64,000 nucleotides of DNA, taken from positions 372,001-436,000 of the forward strand of contig NZ_CP009517.1 in NCBI RefSeq assembly GCF_000970305.1, given 5' to 3'. The notes under the pieces are model-generated. The model was given only the letters and a program-made list of their open reading frames with translations, had not been told where the DNA came from and searched no databases. The position numbers were made by a program, and so were the translations under genes. The DNA comes from Methanosarcina barkeri 3 (GTDB lineage Archaea; Halobacteriota; Methanosarcinia; Methanosarcinales; Methanosarcinaceae). Of this stretch, positions 36,026 to 44,745 are shown piece by piece (positions within the stretch are counted from its first letter, which is position 1; each line of letters starts with the position of its first letter).

Positions 36026-36361
36026 ATGTTTTCAACATTTGGTATTATTCCAACGTATGAAACCTTAACTAAATCCTGTTTACAGGGAAAAGAGAGAATA
36101 CTAATATTACGTGAGCATGGTCTTGGTTTGCTGTCAAAAGAAGGACAAGAAACTTTGTGGCGCATAGATAATATCGCAATTGTTCTAGATTTGATCAAAA
36201 CTCGAGTTTTTATATGCGCCCCATTTCAAACGGAAGAAGAGCTTTTAGAAAACGTGCTGCTATTTACAGGTCTCGACTATAAAGCTGCAGTGAAAGTCAC
36301 AAAAACAATTATTGAATCCGATTGGATTCCTATGTTGGAGGAGAACTTTTATTCTTTGTAG
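36026..36361 (+). CDS. Hypothetical protein, 111 residues
   Basis: I do not recognise this protein. It has no signal peptide, membrane span or cysteine motif. The N-terminal half has short beta-like stretches (ERILILREHGLGLLS, NIAIVLDLIKTRVFI), and the C-terminal half is helical (EEELLENVLLFTGLDYKAAVKV). GGGGAGTATTATAAT before the ATG is a good ribosome-binding site, and codon use looks ordinary. The DNA just after its stop (36368-36403) is partly repeated at 36923-36960. Confidence 0.6.
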   Translation: MFSTFGIIPTYETLTKSCLQGKERILILREHGLGLLSKEGQETLWRIDNIAIVLDLIKTRVFICAPFQTEEELLENVLLFTGLDYKAAVKVTKTIIESDWIPMLEENFYSL

Positions 36362-36516
36362 GGCTTTATAGGAGGTTCTACAAACGCTTTTCTTTTGAGG
36401 TAGTTTAAACCTGGCCTTCAAATTTCGTCTTTTATGTTTAAAAATAGACCGACTACATTATATGATCTACGGATTTATAGTTTACAATAAGATAATAATA
36501 GAAAGGAGTAGAGAAC

Positions 36517-36675
36517 GTGCGCAATTACGTATATCATGGCATCTTGTCAGAATGCGATCTTTACTATTACAAACGGCATAGGGATGGATTCCCATGTTCA
36601 ACTTGCACACGCAGTCCGTTGAGTCAAGAAAATATATTCCAAAAACTCAGTGAAATTAGACAATGTCATTTGTAA
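36517..36675 (+). CDS. Small CxxC-containing ORF cut short by a MITE
   Basis: A GTG start with AAAGGAGTAGAGAAC upstream opens a 52-codon frame (MRNYVYHGILSECDLYYYKR, then a segment with FPCSTCTRS and a C-terminal IRQCHL). Its stop TAA lies inside the terminal repeat of the MITE at 36672. Joining the two copies of the target duplication would restore a frame ending about 11 codons later (CHFLLLFFFCGMAN). It may be a small zinc-binding protein; I recognise no family, and it could be inactive. Confidence 0.45.
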   Translation: MRNYVYHGILSECDLYYYKRHRDGFPCSTCTRSPLSQENIFQKLSEIRQCHL

Positions 36676-36868
36676 CTATTCAGCCTATTTAAAACAGCAT
36701 CAATAGCCGTCTTTACTAAAGTTCAATTGACAAATTTCTGTAACTTGATTTTCTTGTACTGTAGCCGATTGAGTGCGTTTCTTCCTTTTCCGGATATTAT
36801 TTTTTTGGATTCCACTATTTTATTATAATCAATATCAATAGGCACGTTTTGATGGGCTGAATAGTTAC
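36672..36868 (+). mobile_element. MITE-like element, 197 bp, intact with 8-bp target duplication
   Basis: Perfect 14-bp terminal inverted repeats GTAACTATTCAGCC (36672-36685) and GGCTGAATAGTTAC (36855-36868), flanked on both sides by TGTCATTT (36664-36671 and 36869-36876). It has no transposase. Ends beginning GTAA and 8-bp duplications are features I associate with IS66-family elements, so it is probably moved by such a transposase encoded elsewhere. An older copy lies at 11984-12178. The frame at 36723-36908 is not a gene. Confidence 0.85.
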
Positions 36869-36981
36869 TGTCATTTTTTACTTTTGTTTTTCTTTTGTGG
36901 AATGGCAAACTAATAGAACTTCATAGGCGGTTCTAAAAGTGGTTTTCTTTTGTAGGGTAGGAATTACATCCACTCTCTATT

Positions 36982-37056
36982 CAGTTGACGGGTGTTAAAC
37001 ATTATAGAGGCTCGGCTGTAACTGGAAAAATTCTTTAACATCCGTTAATTTGACAG
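36982..37056 (-). repeat. Hairpin repeat, copy D (reverse orientation)
   Basis: ACGGGTGTTAAA (36988-36999) pairs with TTTAACATCCGT (37034-37045), one mismatch in twelve. Read leftward, the core (GAATTTTTCCAGTTAC, CCTCTATAATG) matches copies A to C near 9.8-11.9 kb. The surrounding 36877-37283 is otherwise gene-free. Confidence 0.55.
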
Positions 37057-37283
37057 TACCTGTTTATCTAAAAAGAAATATTAATCAAATCTAATAATTC
37101 AAAAGCATCTGTGGGTACGGTAATGAACACAAAAACAAGACGAAGAATAAACACTACCGCGAATTACCTGCAGCAGCTACCATAACAAAAATAAGGACTT
37201 TAGATTACTGTATTACATATTTACCTGAAAACATATTGAGTTAATGTGACAGGAATTACAGAAGAAGATATTTTTTTCAGGTT

Positions 37284-37943
37284 TCAAGCATGAAAATCCT
37301 GATCTTTCAGTTCCTTTTTCCTTATATTCTCTCTCAATAGATCGAGAACCTCTTCATCCGAAACATCGTACCATTTTTCATAAGCCTGGGCGACAGCCCT
37401 AAAATAGGCAGGAGTCTCAATCACCACGAGTTCATCTACCTTTTTCTGGAGCTCTTCTGCAATCTCCCTTCCTGCTACAGGTACTGCAACCACGATTTTT
37501 CCGGCTTTCCTGTTTTTACAAAGCTCAATGGCTGCCCGCATTGTAGATCCCATTGCAATGCCGTCATCGATAAGAATCACGGTTCTCCCTGTAAGCTCAG
37601 GTATGGGATTTCCTCCTCTAAGAGCTTTTACTCGCCTTTCAATCTCAGCAGTTTGCTCCTGTTTTATCTGCTCAATGGTCTCTTCAGAAAGCCAGTAATA
37701 CGCATTTTCTAAAATAAAAGTGCTCCCATTCTCGGCTATTGCCCCGAATCCGGCTTCAGGATTATCCGGGAAAGGCAGTTTTCTTGCAATAATGAGAGAA
37801 AAATCGGCATCCAGCTTCGCTGCGACCTGCAGTCCAACTTCCACTCCCCCACGTGGAATAGCAAGAATAACAGGATTTTCAGTCCTGTATTTTTCAAGAG
37901 CTTTTGCAAGCTTTTCTCCTGCATCTTTACGGTTTTTGAACAT
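37284..37943 (-). CDS. Phosphoribosyltransferase-fold protein
   Basis: 219 residues with the type-I phosphoribosyltransferase PRPP loop VILIDDGIAMGSTM (about residues 121-134), an N-terminal IPRGGVEVG loop and a C-terminal AYEKWYDVSDEEVLDLL hood. These enzymes transfer phosphoribose or bind PRPP as sensors. This particular branch occurs in many bacteria and methanogens as a stand-alone protein of unknown substrate. GGTGGA precedes the ATG. It has no obvious operon partner. Confidence 0.85.
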   Translation of the reverse strand: MFKNRKDAGEKLAKALEKYRTENPVILAIPRGGVEVGLQVAAKLDADFSLIIARKLPFPDNPEAGFGAIAENGSTFILENAYYWLSEETIEQIKQEQTAEIERRVKALRGGNPIPELTGRTVILIDDGIAMGSTMRAAIELCKNRKAGKIVVAVPVAGREIAEELQKKVDELVVIETPAYFRAVAQAYEKWYDVSDEEVLDLLRENIRKKELKDQDFHA

Positions 37944-38110
37944 ATTTCCACCTTATATTCAAAATTACACTTTCTATTCAGGAATCACGCTTTATATCCA
38001 GAAATTAAAATCTATATTCAGAAACTAAAATTTATTTCAAACCTACACTTTCCATTCAGAAACTATACCTCACATTCCAAAGCTACGTTTTTTTCCATCA
38101 AATGTCAAAG

Positions 38111-38821
38111 TTAAACTATCCTCATAGGCTGCCTGTAAATCTCGACTGAAGAGCCTGAAGGAAGAGTCATTTCTGGTAAACAAAGTTCCAGAACTTTGTT
38201 TGCAACATCTTCGGGCTTAAGAACAGGTTCATCTGAAAAAAGCGAGTGGTACATGCCGGTATTCACACCTGCAGGACAAACTGCATAAACCTGAATCCCA
38301 CCTCCTACTTCGTAAGCAAGAGACTCTGTAAATCCAATTACTGCAAATTTTGAAGCGCAATATATCGAAAGCTTCGGGATACCATGTTTTCCTGCACCAG
38401 AGGATATATTTACAATTCTGCCATCTCCCCTTCTAAGTAAATGGGGAAGAGCATACTTTGTACAGAAAAACATGCCTTTTACGTTTGTATCCATAATCTC
38501 ATCATATTCTTCGGTTGAAGTCTCCACAAGATATTTCCTGTATGCTACTCCTGCATTGTTCACGAGGATGTCAATTCTTCCAAAAGCATTCATTGCCTTT
38601 GAAACCATACTAATGACTTCCTCTTCATTTCGAATATCAGTCTTTACCGCAAGAGCTTCTCTACCTTCCCTTTCCACCAACCTGGCAGTTTCTCGAATTT
38701 CCCTTTCGGTTCTTGCGACAATTACAATATTGGCTCCTTCTCCTGCAAGTGACAGGCAAATGGCCCTGCCAATTCCTCTTCCCCCACCGGTTACAATGGC
38801 TGTCTGGTCTTTCAATCTCAT
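38111..38821 (-). CDS. Short-chain dehydrogenase/reductase (copy 1)
   Basis: 236 residues with a complete classical SDR set: cofactor motif TGGGRGIG (11-18), NNAG (88-91), catalytic Ser140/141, Tyr154 and Lys158 (YCASK). The basic residues in the first loop favour NADP(H). It reduces or oxidises a carbonyl/alcohol of unknown identity. AGAGGAA precedes the ATG. A close paralogue follows upstream at 39082 with the same C-terminal layout (CPAGVNTGMYHSLFSDEP against CPGAVDTDMYRSLFSNRP), so they are a tandem duplicate pair. Confidence 0.9.
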   Translation of the reverse strand: MRLKDQTAIVTGGGRGIGRAICLSLAGEGANIVIVARTEREIRETARLVEREGREALAVKTDIRNEEEVISMVSKAMNAFGRIDILVNNAGVAYRKYLVETSTEEYDEIMDTNVKGMFFCTKYALPHLLRRGDGRIVNISSGAGKHGIPKLSIYCASKFAVIGFTESLAYEVGGGIQVYAVCPAGVNTGMYHSLFSDEPVLKPEDVANKVLELCLPEMTLPSGSSVEIYRQPMRIV

Positions 38822-39081
38822 AGCAGTTCCTCTACAGTCATCTTTTAATTATCATGCAGGATAAGAATATAATTTTGGAAGCAATAATTCTGAACTACAA
38901 TTAAGCATTATCTATCTTTTTTAAAAACTGTCGACATCTTAAAAGGAAAAGGTAACTCCGACAAAAGAATGAAAGAAGATCCGGCGAAGAAATGCTGTAA
39001 ATTATAAATTTACAAGCCACCTGTTATAAGTCTGCCAGAACTACTCCATATTGCCGGACGCCTGCTCTTTGGTTTTTACAA

Positions 39082-39792
39082 TTAAAGCTGAGGGACTGGA
39101 GGAGCCTGTATCTCTATTATCTTTCCGGATGTAACTTTTGAATCAGGAGAGGCAAGTTCCAGAACCTTTTCCGCAATATGTTCGGGTTTAAGTGAAGGTC
39201 TGTTTGAAAATAATGACCTGTACATATCCGTATCCACAGCACCCGGGCAGACAGCGTACACTTTAATTTCTCCTTCCAACTCGGAGGCAATGGATTCCGT
39301 TATTCCGTTTACTCCAAACTTAGATGCGCAGTATACGGAAAATTCCGGAAGCCCGTGTAATCCTCCTACTGAAGATATATTGATAATTTTTCCGTTTTTA
39401 CTCTCTCTTATGTATGGAATCGCATACTTCGTACAGAGAAAAACTCCTTTTAAGTTCGTATCTATGATTTTTTCGTACTCTTCGAGAGTTGTTTCCTCCA
39501 GTCTCCTTTTATATGCCACTCCTGCATTATTGATAAGGATGTCAAGTTTACCGCATTTATCAATTGTCATTGAAATCAGGCGCCTTACGTCTTCTTCGCT
39601 ACGTACATCAGCCTGGATAGCCAGGGACTTACTGCCCATTTCTTTTAACTTATCCATTGTTTCTTTGATTTCACTCTCGTTCCTTGATGCAATGATGATG
39701 TTTGCTCCCTCTTTTGCCAGAGCAAGGCAGATAGCTCTTCCTATCCCTTTGCTTCCCCCGGTTACAAGAGCTGTTTGACCTGCTAAACTCAT
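39082..39792 (-). CDS. Short-chain dehydrogenase/reductase (copy 2)
   Basis: 236 residues, closely similar in sequence to the neighbouring SDR and collinear with it. TGGSKGIG (11-18), NNAG (88-91), Ser140/141, Tyr154 and Lys158 are intact. Both copies are likely active, perhaps on related substrates. GGGAG precedes the ATG. The 260-bp gap between the two genes holds no other ORF, and each probably has its own promoter. Confidence 0.9.
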   Translation of the reverse strand: MSLAGQTALVTGGSKGIGRAICLALAKEGANIIIASRNESEIKETMDKLKEMGSKSLAIQADVRSEEDVRRLISMTIDKCGKLDILINNAGVAYKRRLEETTLEEYEKIIDTNLKGVFLCTKYAIPYIRESKNGKIINISSVGGLHGLPEFSVYCASKFGVNGITESIASELEGEIKVYAVCPGAVDTDMYRSLFSNRPSLKPEHIAEKVLELASPDSKVTSGKIIEIQAPPVPQL

Positions 39793-39928
39793 TGCTACTC
39801 CCTTTATTGGTTTATTTTTATCTAATTGTTTTTTATTAAATAAAAGATAAAACGGATAAAAAAGGGATATATTTTTGGAAATTTAGTTTCTGAAAAGATA
39901 TTCTTCAAGCCAGTGAGCAGTATTGAAA

Positions 39929-40765
39929 TCATGTAACTGTAACCTTGGTAAATCTCCATCTAGCTATAAGAAACATTATTGTAGCGAAAATCAGAAGTGC
40001 AATAAAGGAAGTAACAGCCTCTCCTTGCGTGTAAGTGTAACGAATGCCTATTGACGAAAAATCACTTCCTATTGCAAAATACCTGATCCCACTGACCAGA
40101 TGGGTAAGTGGATTGACTGTGGATAGCGCTCGGAGAAGAGGAGGAAAAGAGTTAGCCGGATAAAGTGCATTGCTCGTGAAGAAGAAAGGCATGGTCAGCA
40201 GAGTTATTACTGCCTGCATCCCTTCCGGACTTTCCATAGTTATTGCGATTGCGGCTGACAGGAAAAGAAATCCCAGTGAAAATGCTCCTATAAAAAGCGT
40301 GATTCCAATCAGTGAAATCAAAACCTGCGTTGCTGTGTAGCCTTCAAAAAATTTGACTCCAAGCAGAAGCCCAAAACCCATTATAACAGCTGCCTGGATA
40401 AAGGATTTTGTCATGGCTGAAAGCCCTATTCCCACAATTATATGAATTCTTGGTAGAGGACTTGAAAGGGTCTCTCGCATAAGCCCCCAGTTTTTATCAA
40501 ACAGCAGTACTGTCCCCCCAAAAAGGCTTGTAAAAAGCGTGGTCATGGCAATAACACCTGCACCTATAAAAGTCAGGTAGCCCACAGCTCTCACTCCGGG
40601 GACAGCCGGCATTGTTGCAGTTAGTCTATCAAAGTTGTTTGACATTGCTATCCCAAAGAAAGCTAACCAGAGTGCAGGCTGGATAAGAGAAGTAAATAGG
40701 AGAGTACGAAATCGGACAAACCTCAGCATATCTCGCCAGTATATAGTAAGAAAGCCTTTATGCAT
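39929..40765 (-). CDS. ABC-2 type transporter permease
   Basis: 278 residues with six hydrophobic segments (for example AVGYLTFIGAGVIAMTTLFT, then LIGITLFIGAFSLGFLFLSA) and the ABC-2 motif region NPLTHLVSGIRYFAIG near the C-terminus. It starts 3 bp after the stop of the ATPase gene, with GGAGGG upstream, so the pair forms one exporter. DrrB-like permeases export drugs or lipids; the substrate is unknown here. Confidence 0.88.
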   Translation of the reverse strand: MHKGFLTIYWRDMLRFVRFRTLLFTSLIQPALWLAFFGIAMSNNFDRLTATMPAVPGVRAVGYLTFIGAGVIAMTTLFTSLFGGTVLLFDKNWGLMRETLSSPLPRIHIIVGIGLSAMTKSFIQAAVIMGFGLLLGVKFFEGYTATQVLISLIGITLFIGAFSLGFLFLSAAIAITMESPEGMQAVITLLTMPFFFTSNALYPANSFPPLLRALSTVNPLTHLVSGIRYFAIGSDFSSIGIRYTYTQGEAVTSFIALLIFATIMFLIARWRFTKVTVT

Positions 40766-40768
40766 CTT

Positions 40769-41773
40769 TTAACGCCCTCCTGGCTTTACCACAACAGTTT
40801 TTTCGGTTCCGGTATCCCTGAGCTCCCTTCCTGTATAGTGGACAAAAACATCATCCATTGACGGCTTTTTGAGGTTTACGACCCTGATCTTAATCCCCCC
40901 TTTCTGAAGTTTTTCCATGATCTCAGGTAGCAGGTGAGTACCATCCACATTGACCATGACAATTATTCCTTTCGATTTGTCTCTAACCCCTCTTACAGTA
41001 TCAAGTCCCTCTAAGATGTTTGAAGCTCCCTGGTTATCGCTTGTTTCAAGATATATAATATCCTGACCAAGTGCGTTTTTCAGTTCCCATGGTTTGCCTG
41101 TGGCAATTATTTGTCCATGATCTACAATACTTATATAATCGCTGAGCTGGTCGGCTTCGTCCATATAGTGAGTTGTCAGAAAAATGGTTGTGCCCTGCCG
41201 ATTTATGTCCCTTACATACTCCCAGATTCTTATTCTTGTCTGAGGGTCAAGCCCGATTGTAGGCTCGTCCATGAAAAGCACTTTCGGGCGGGTCATCAAT
41301 CCTCTCGCAATCTCAAGCCTTCGCTTCATTCCGCCGCTCAGATGCCTTGTTAGAACATTCCTCTTTGCTTCAAGCTCGACCAGACTGAGCAGTTCGTCCA
41401 CACGTGCCTGCCTTTGAGTTTTTGGCATGGAATAGAGCCTTCCATGGTACTCCAGAATCTCCTGAACAGTCATATCTCTGTCAAGAGTCAACTCTTGAAA
41501 GACGATCCCTATTGATTCTCTCACTTTTTCAGGCTCGGTTCTCAAGTCATGGCCTGCAATAGTTACTCTTCCTTTCTGCATAGGCAGGAGAGTAGTAAGA
41601 ATATTGATGACAGTACTCTTTCCAGCGCCATTGGGTCCGAGAAACGAGAAAATTTCCCCTTTTCTTACCTTAAAACTGATATCATCGACTGCTTTTATTT
41701 CGTCGAAAAAATACTCAAGGTTATTTACTTCTATAATATTGTCTTCCAGAATCAGTACCCCATTTTGCTCCAT
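40769..41773 (-). CDS. ABC transporter ATP-binding protein, DrrA-like
   Basis: 334 residues. Walker A GPNGAGKST, Q-loop FQELTLDRDMTVQE, signature LSGGMKRRLEIARGL, Walker B VLFMDEPTIGLDP and the His switch TTHYMDEADQ are all intact. A C-terminal extension (about 230-334), ending KPSMDDVFVHYTGRELRD, is typical of the daunorubicin-resistance DrrA group. It powers the permease encoded directly downstream. The start at 41773 has AAGGGAAAAGG nearby. Confidence 0.92.
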   Translation of the reverse strand: MEQNGVLILEDNIIEVNNLEYFFDEIKAVDDISFKVRKGEIFSFLGPNGAGKSTVINILTTLLPMQKGRVTIAGHDLRTEPEKVRESIGIVFQELTLDRDMTVQEILEYHGRLYSMPKTQRQARVDELLSLVELEAKRNVLTRHLSGGMKRRLEIARGLMTRPKVLFMDEPTIGLDPQTRIRIWEYVRDINRQGTTIFLTTHYMDEADQLSDYISIVDHGQIIATGKPWELKNALGQDIIYLETSDNQGASNILEGLDTVRGVRDKSKGIIVMVNVDGTHLLPEIMEKLQKGGIKIRVVNLKKPSMDDVFVHYTGRELRDTGTEKTVVVKPGGR

Positions 41774-42220
41774 TGACCTTTTCCCTTAAACAGATTGAAC
41801 CTTCAGTAATAAATAGATTTATTTCTTTCGCGAATCCCTTATGCGGAATTTACTCCAGCAACAAAGATGTAAGGGATCGGAAATATCACGGATTACTACC
41901 TGCAAGCAGGATTTCTGAGTTTCAGTAACCTGATACTTTTCTGCAGTCTCAACATACTTGTGGTTTTTTCTGGACATTCTGGATATAACGTGTTATATTG
42001 AATCTTATAGACTGGATCAAGTCAAGATTTATATTCATTCAAAATAATAAATTAAAAACAAACTTGATGATCTAGAGCTAAGAAATATTCTACAAAATTA
42101 ATCTTGAATGGTAATTTAAGGGAAGGACATTGAATAAAGACCATTGAATAAAGATCATTTAATAAAAGCCATTGAATATGTGTGGAAGCTAGAGTTATTG
42201 TATACTAAAGGGGGAGTTAA
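41774..42220. other. Spacer with short repeats
   Basis: From 42131 to 42178 there are four loose copies of CATTGAATAAAGAC (14-15 bp). The rest has no recognised feature; the promoter of the SpoIIAA-like gene should lie near 42180-42200. Confidence 0.5.
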
Positions 42221-42583
42221 ATGATAGAGATTATATCTGGTTTGCCTGATAACGTTGTAGCAGTCAGTGTAAGTGGAGAGGTAACTGGAGACGACTACAA
42301 AAATGTGTTAATTCCTGCTGTTGAAGAAAAAATAAAAAAGTACGGGAAAGTCCGTATGCTTTACCAGCTGGACGAGGAACTCGAATGGTTTACCCTTAAC
42401 GCTATGCTTGAGGATGCCAAAGTTGGTATACAGAATATTACAGCATTTGAAAAGATAGCAGTTGTCTCAGATGTAGACTGGGTGAACAGTGCTGTTGGAA
42501 TATTCAAGTTTGTTATTCCCTTCCCGGTGAAAACTTACAAGAACGAGGAACTTTCTGAAGCAAAAGCCTGGATCAGTGAGTAA
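42221..42583 (+). CDS. SpoIIAA-like (STAS-type) protein
   Basis: 120 residues: MIEIISGLPDNVVAVSVSGEVTGDDYKNVLIPAVEEKIKK at the start and AVVSDVDWVNSAVGIFKFVIPFPVKTY later match the SpoIIAA-like family (CRAL-TRIO/STAS-like fold). There is no signal or membrane span. The family is widespread and poorly understood, sometimes linked to lipid binding or stress. GGGGGAGTTAA is a strong ribosome-binding site. Downstream, at 42664-42726, a direct repeat of TTTTTTGAAAAGGCTTGC separates it from the convergent ATP-grasp gene. Confidence 0.83.
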   Translation: MIEIISGLPDNVVAVSVSGEVTGDDYKNVLIPAVEEKIKKYGKVRMLYQLDEELEWFTLNAMLEDAKVGIQNITAFEKIAVVSDVDWVNSAVGIFKFVIPFPVKTYKNEELSEAKAWISE

Positions 42584-42745
42584 ACAAACCGTTGACCCGA
42601 AACCGTTGCGCCGGTTTATCACGCCGATAGGGTTTGGGGATAAGTTCTTCAAATCCAAACGTTACTGGTTTTTCGCTCAAGCTTTTTTTGAAAAGGCTTG
42701 CAGGCAAGCAGTTTTTTGAAAAGGCTTGCGATTTGGCTTTTATTT

Positions 42746-43957
42746 TCATTCCTTCTTATTTTTGAGTACCGAAATGGCGGGTACTACTTCTTTGAAAGTG
42801 ATATATTCTTTCAGGTCTGATTTCAGAATCCTTTCGATCTCGCTCCAGTTGCTGTCTCTGGTTTCGGTAAACATGTACCCGAAGTAGCCGCGTTTTTCAT
42901 GGTCCGCTTTTCTGAGTTCCAGGGGTTTTTCGAAGTCCGAAAGCAGTTTTTCGTAATTAAAAGACTTTACGTCCTTCAAATTGAGGTCTTCCGATTTGCT
43001 CAGCATAACAAGGCAGAAGCTCTTTCCTTCTTTATCAGCAAGAACTTTGTCCCAGTCCGGTTCAAGCTGTTCCATAAAGTACCTGTAAGTGTTAATCCCA
43101 TATGCAAAATATGCAATATCAGTCACGCACAGGCCGGCAAAACGCATAGGGTTCAGTTCAATCGGCTGGATTCGTCTGTCTTCAGCTATTCGAAGTTCCA
43201 GATGAAGGGGAAAATTCCTGAGCCCGGCCAGCTTTCCGATTTCATTTAAAAGGTCCTCAATGGCTTCCCTGTAGGTTTCTATCACTTTTTTCGAAGTAAA
43301 ATATATCCTGTCACTGACATCGTTTTCCGAAGAAAATATGTGCTTGAAGATATTAAGGACTACAGGCTTTCCTTCACGATTGAAATAAGCATCAACTGCA
43401 AATTCGTCTCCTTCGATATTTCCTTCGATGATGAAATTCTCCACATTAAGAACCGAAGCCGGATAAAGCTTTTTGATTTCTTCAACTTCAGCCTTTATGG
43501 ATTTCAAAACCGAATCCCATTCCTCGCTGGTGGAAACTTTATGCACTCCTAGACTGAAAAATCCCACAGCAGGCTTTATGATGAACGGCTTTTCGATTTC
43601 TTCAACCCGGATTTCGTCCAGTTCTTCAAATTTAACACTCTTAAAATATAATTCGGGGTAAAGCCTCTGTAGTAACTCCCTGAACTTAACTTTATTCTTA
43701 AAAAGCTCGATTTTTTTAGGCAGCCCTGTAAAACCCAATTTTTCCGAAATCCAGCCAACTGAGTTTTCGGAATTGGAATAAAGGGTACACTCACCCTTTT
43801 CTTTTATTAATTCGATAAATTCAGCTTCTTCAAGGAGATTTAGCTTTTTTTCAGTCTTCAGTTCGGCTGCCATTTCATTTTTTAAAACAGGAATCTGTAA
43901 TTCCGCAGCAGTATTTTTTAAGAATTCAGAGACGTAGGGGTGGTCGAGGATTAACAT
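42746..43957 (-). CDS. ATP-grasp domain protein
   Basis: 403 residues. A central ATP-grasp fold is indicated by KPFIIKPAVGFFSLGVHKV (ATP-binding Lys), FIIEGNIEGDEFAVDAYFNREG, and the Mg-binding pair in IQPIELNPMRFAG (E-x-N). The N-terminal 90 residues form a pre-ATP-grasp-like domain. Such enzymes ligate a carboxylate to an amine or thiol through an acyl-phosphate. The substrate is not evident and there is no neighbour that identifies it. Biosynthesis of a peptide-like or amino-acid-derived compound is one possibility. Confidence 0.82.
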   Translation of the reverse strand: MLILDHPYVSEFLKNTAAELQIPVLKNEMAAELKTEKKLNLLEEAEFIELIKEKGECTLYSNSENSVGWISEKLGFTGLPKKIELFKNKVKFRELLQRLYPELYFKSVKFEELDEIRVEEIEKPFIIKPAVGFFSLGVHKVSTSEEWDSVLKSIKAEVEEIKKLYPASVLNVENFIIEGNIEGDEFAVDAYFNREGKPVVLNIFKHIFSSENDVSDRIYFTSKKVIETYREAIEDLLNEIGKLAGLRNFPLHLELRIAEDRRIQPIELNPMRFAGLCVTDIAYFAYGINTYRYFMEQLEPDWDKVLADKEGKSFCLVMLSKSEDLNLKDVKSFNYEKLLSDFEKPLELRKADHEKRGYFGYMFTETRDSNWSEIERILKSDLKEYITFKEVVPAISVLKNKKE

Positions 43958-44114
43958 TTTCTTTAACCTTTCTTATTGTCTTTCAGTTTGAAACCTGAAA
44001 CCAGATATTAAAAGAAGTTAATAATATTTATTACGGACTTATTCCGGGAACTATAAGTATTAACAATAATAAAACAAATGTAAAAACTAAAAAATTTCGT
44101 GGGGAATAAGAAAA

Positions 44115-44489
44115 ATGAAAATCCTTCAAACCCTCTCCCGTCTCTATGTAAACGACCTTACTTCTGCCCTGGAGTTCCATGAAGAACTCCTTGGCTCCCC
44201 CGCAGCCATGCGCTTTAAAATCCCACAAATCGGCCTGGAACTGGCTCAAATAGAGAATATTTTGCTCATAGCCGGTTCGGATGAAGCTCTAAAACCCTTC
44301 AGAAGCACGCAGGCTACTTTTCTTGTCGATTCTCTTGATGAATTCAAGGCTTATCTGGAAGAAAAAGGTGCAGAAATTCTCCGAGGCCCGAATAAGGTCC
44401 CGACCGGCAAGAATATGACAGTAAAGCATCCTGACGGCTCGATAGTAGAATATGTGGAACATTCGAACCGGCCTGAGAATAAAAAATAA
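44115..44489 (+). CDS. VOC-superfamily (glyoxalase/bleomycin-resistance-like) protein
   Basis: 124 residues with the two beta-alpha-beta-beta-beta halves of the vicinal-oxygen-chelate fold: TLSRLYVNDLTSALEFHEELLG and ATFLVDSLDEFKAYLEEKGAEIL, closing with VKHPDGSIVEYVEH, whose Glu is a usual metal ligand. The canonical first-half His ligand is not obvious, so metal binding and catalysis are unsure. GGGGAATAAG precedes the ATG. It is transcribed toward the DUF5996 gene, 260 bp away. Confidence 0.8.
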   Translation: MKILQTLSRLYVNDLTSALEFHEELLGSPAAMRFKIPQIGLELAQIENILLIAGSDEALKPFRSTQATFLVDSLDEFKAYLEEKGAEILRGPNKVPTGKNMTVKHPDGSIVEYVEHSNRPENKK

Positions 44490-44639
44490 GCCATAATTCA
44501 AAAATTCTGCTCCAGAGCTCCAGAGTCAATATTTTAATTTTTTTCACTCAGGCAGGAAAGGTTTTAAACTTATAAATTAACGGAATCTACAACTCATAAT
44601 CATGGTTTTATAAATTTAACAGGATCGTTACCAAACTTT

Positions 44640-44712
44640 ACTATCGCTGATAATGTCAGTGATAATGCTACTGATACTGTTACTAATGCTGTTACTAACA
44701 CTGTCATTGATT
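44640..44712. repeat. 12-bp tandem repeats (ACTGTTACTAATGCT type)
   Basis: Several imperfect units of GATAATG(C/T)(C/T)A and TACTGTTACTAA lie just before the DUF5996 ribosome-binding site. No frame with a start runs through them. Confidence 0.55.
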
Positions 44713-44745
44713 TAGTAATCCAGGAGTTTTCCAGAGGGGGTAATT

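Noticed and set aside
36723-36908. 61-codon minus-strand ORF
   Set aside because: It runs across the MITE terminus and target duplication, so it cannot be an ancestral gene.
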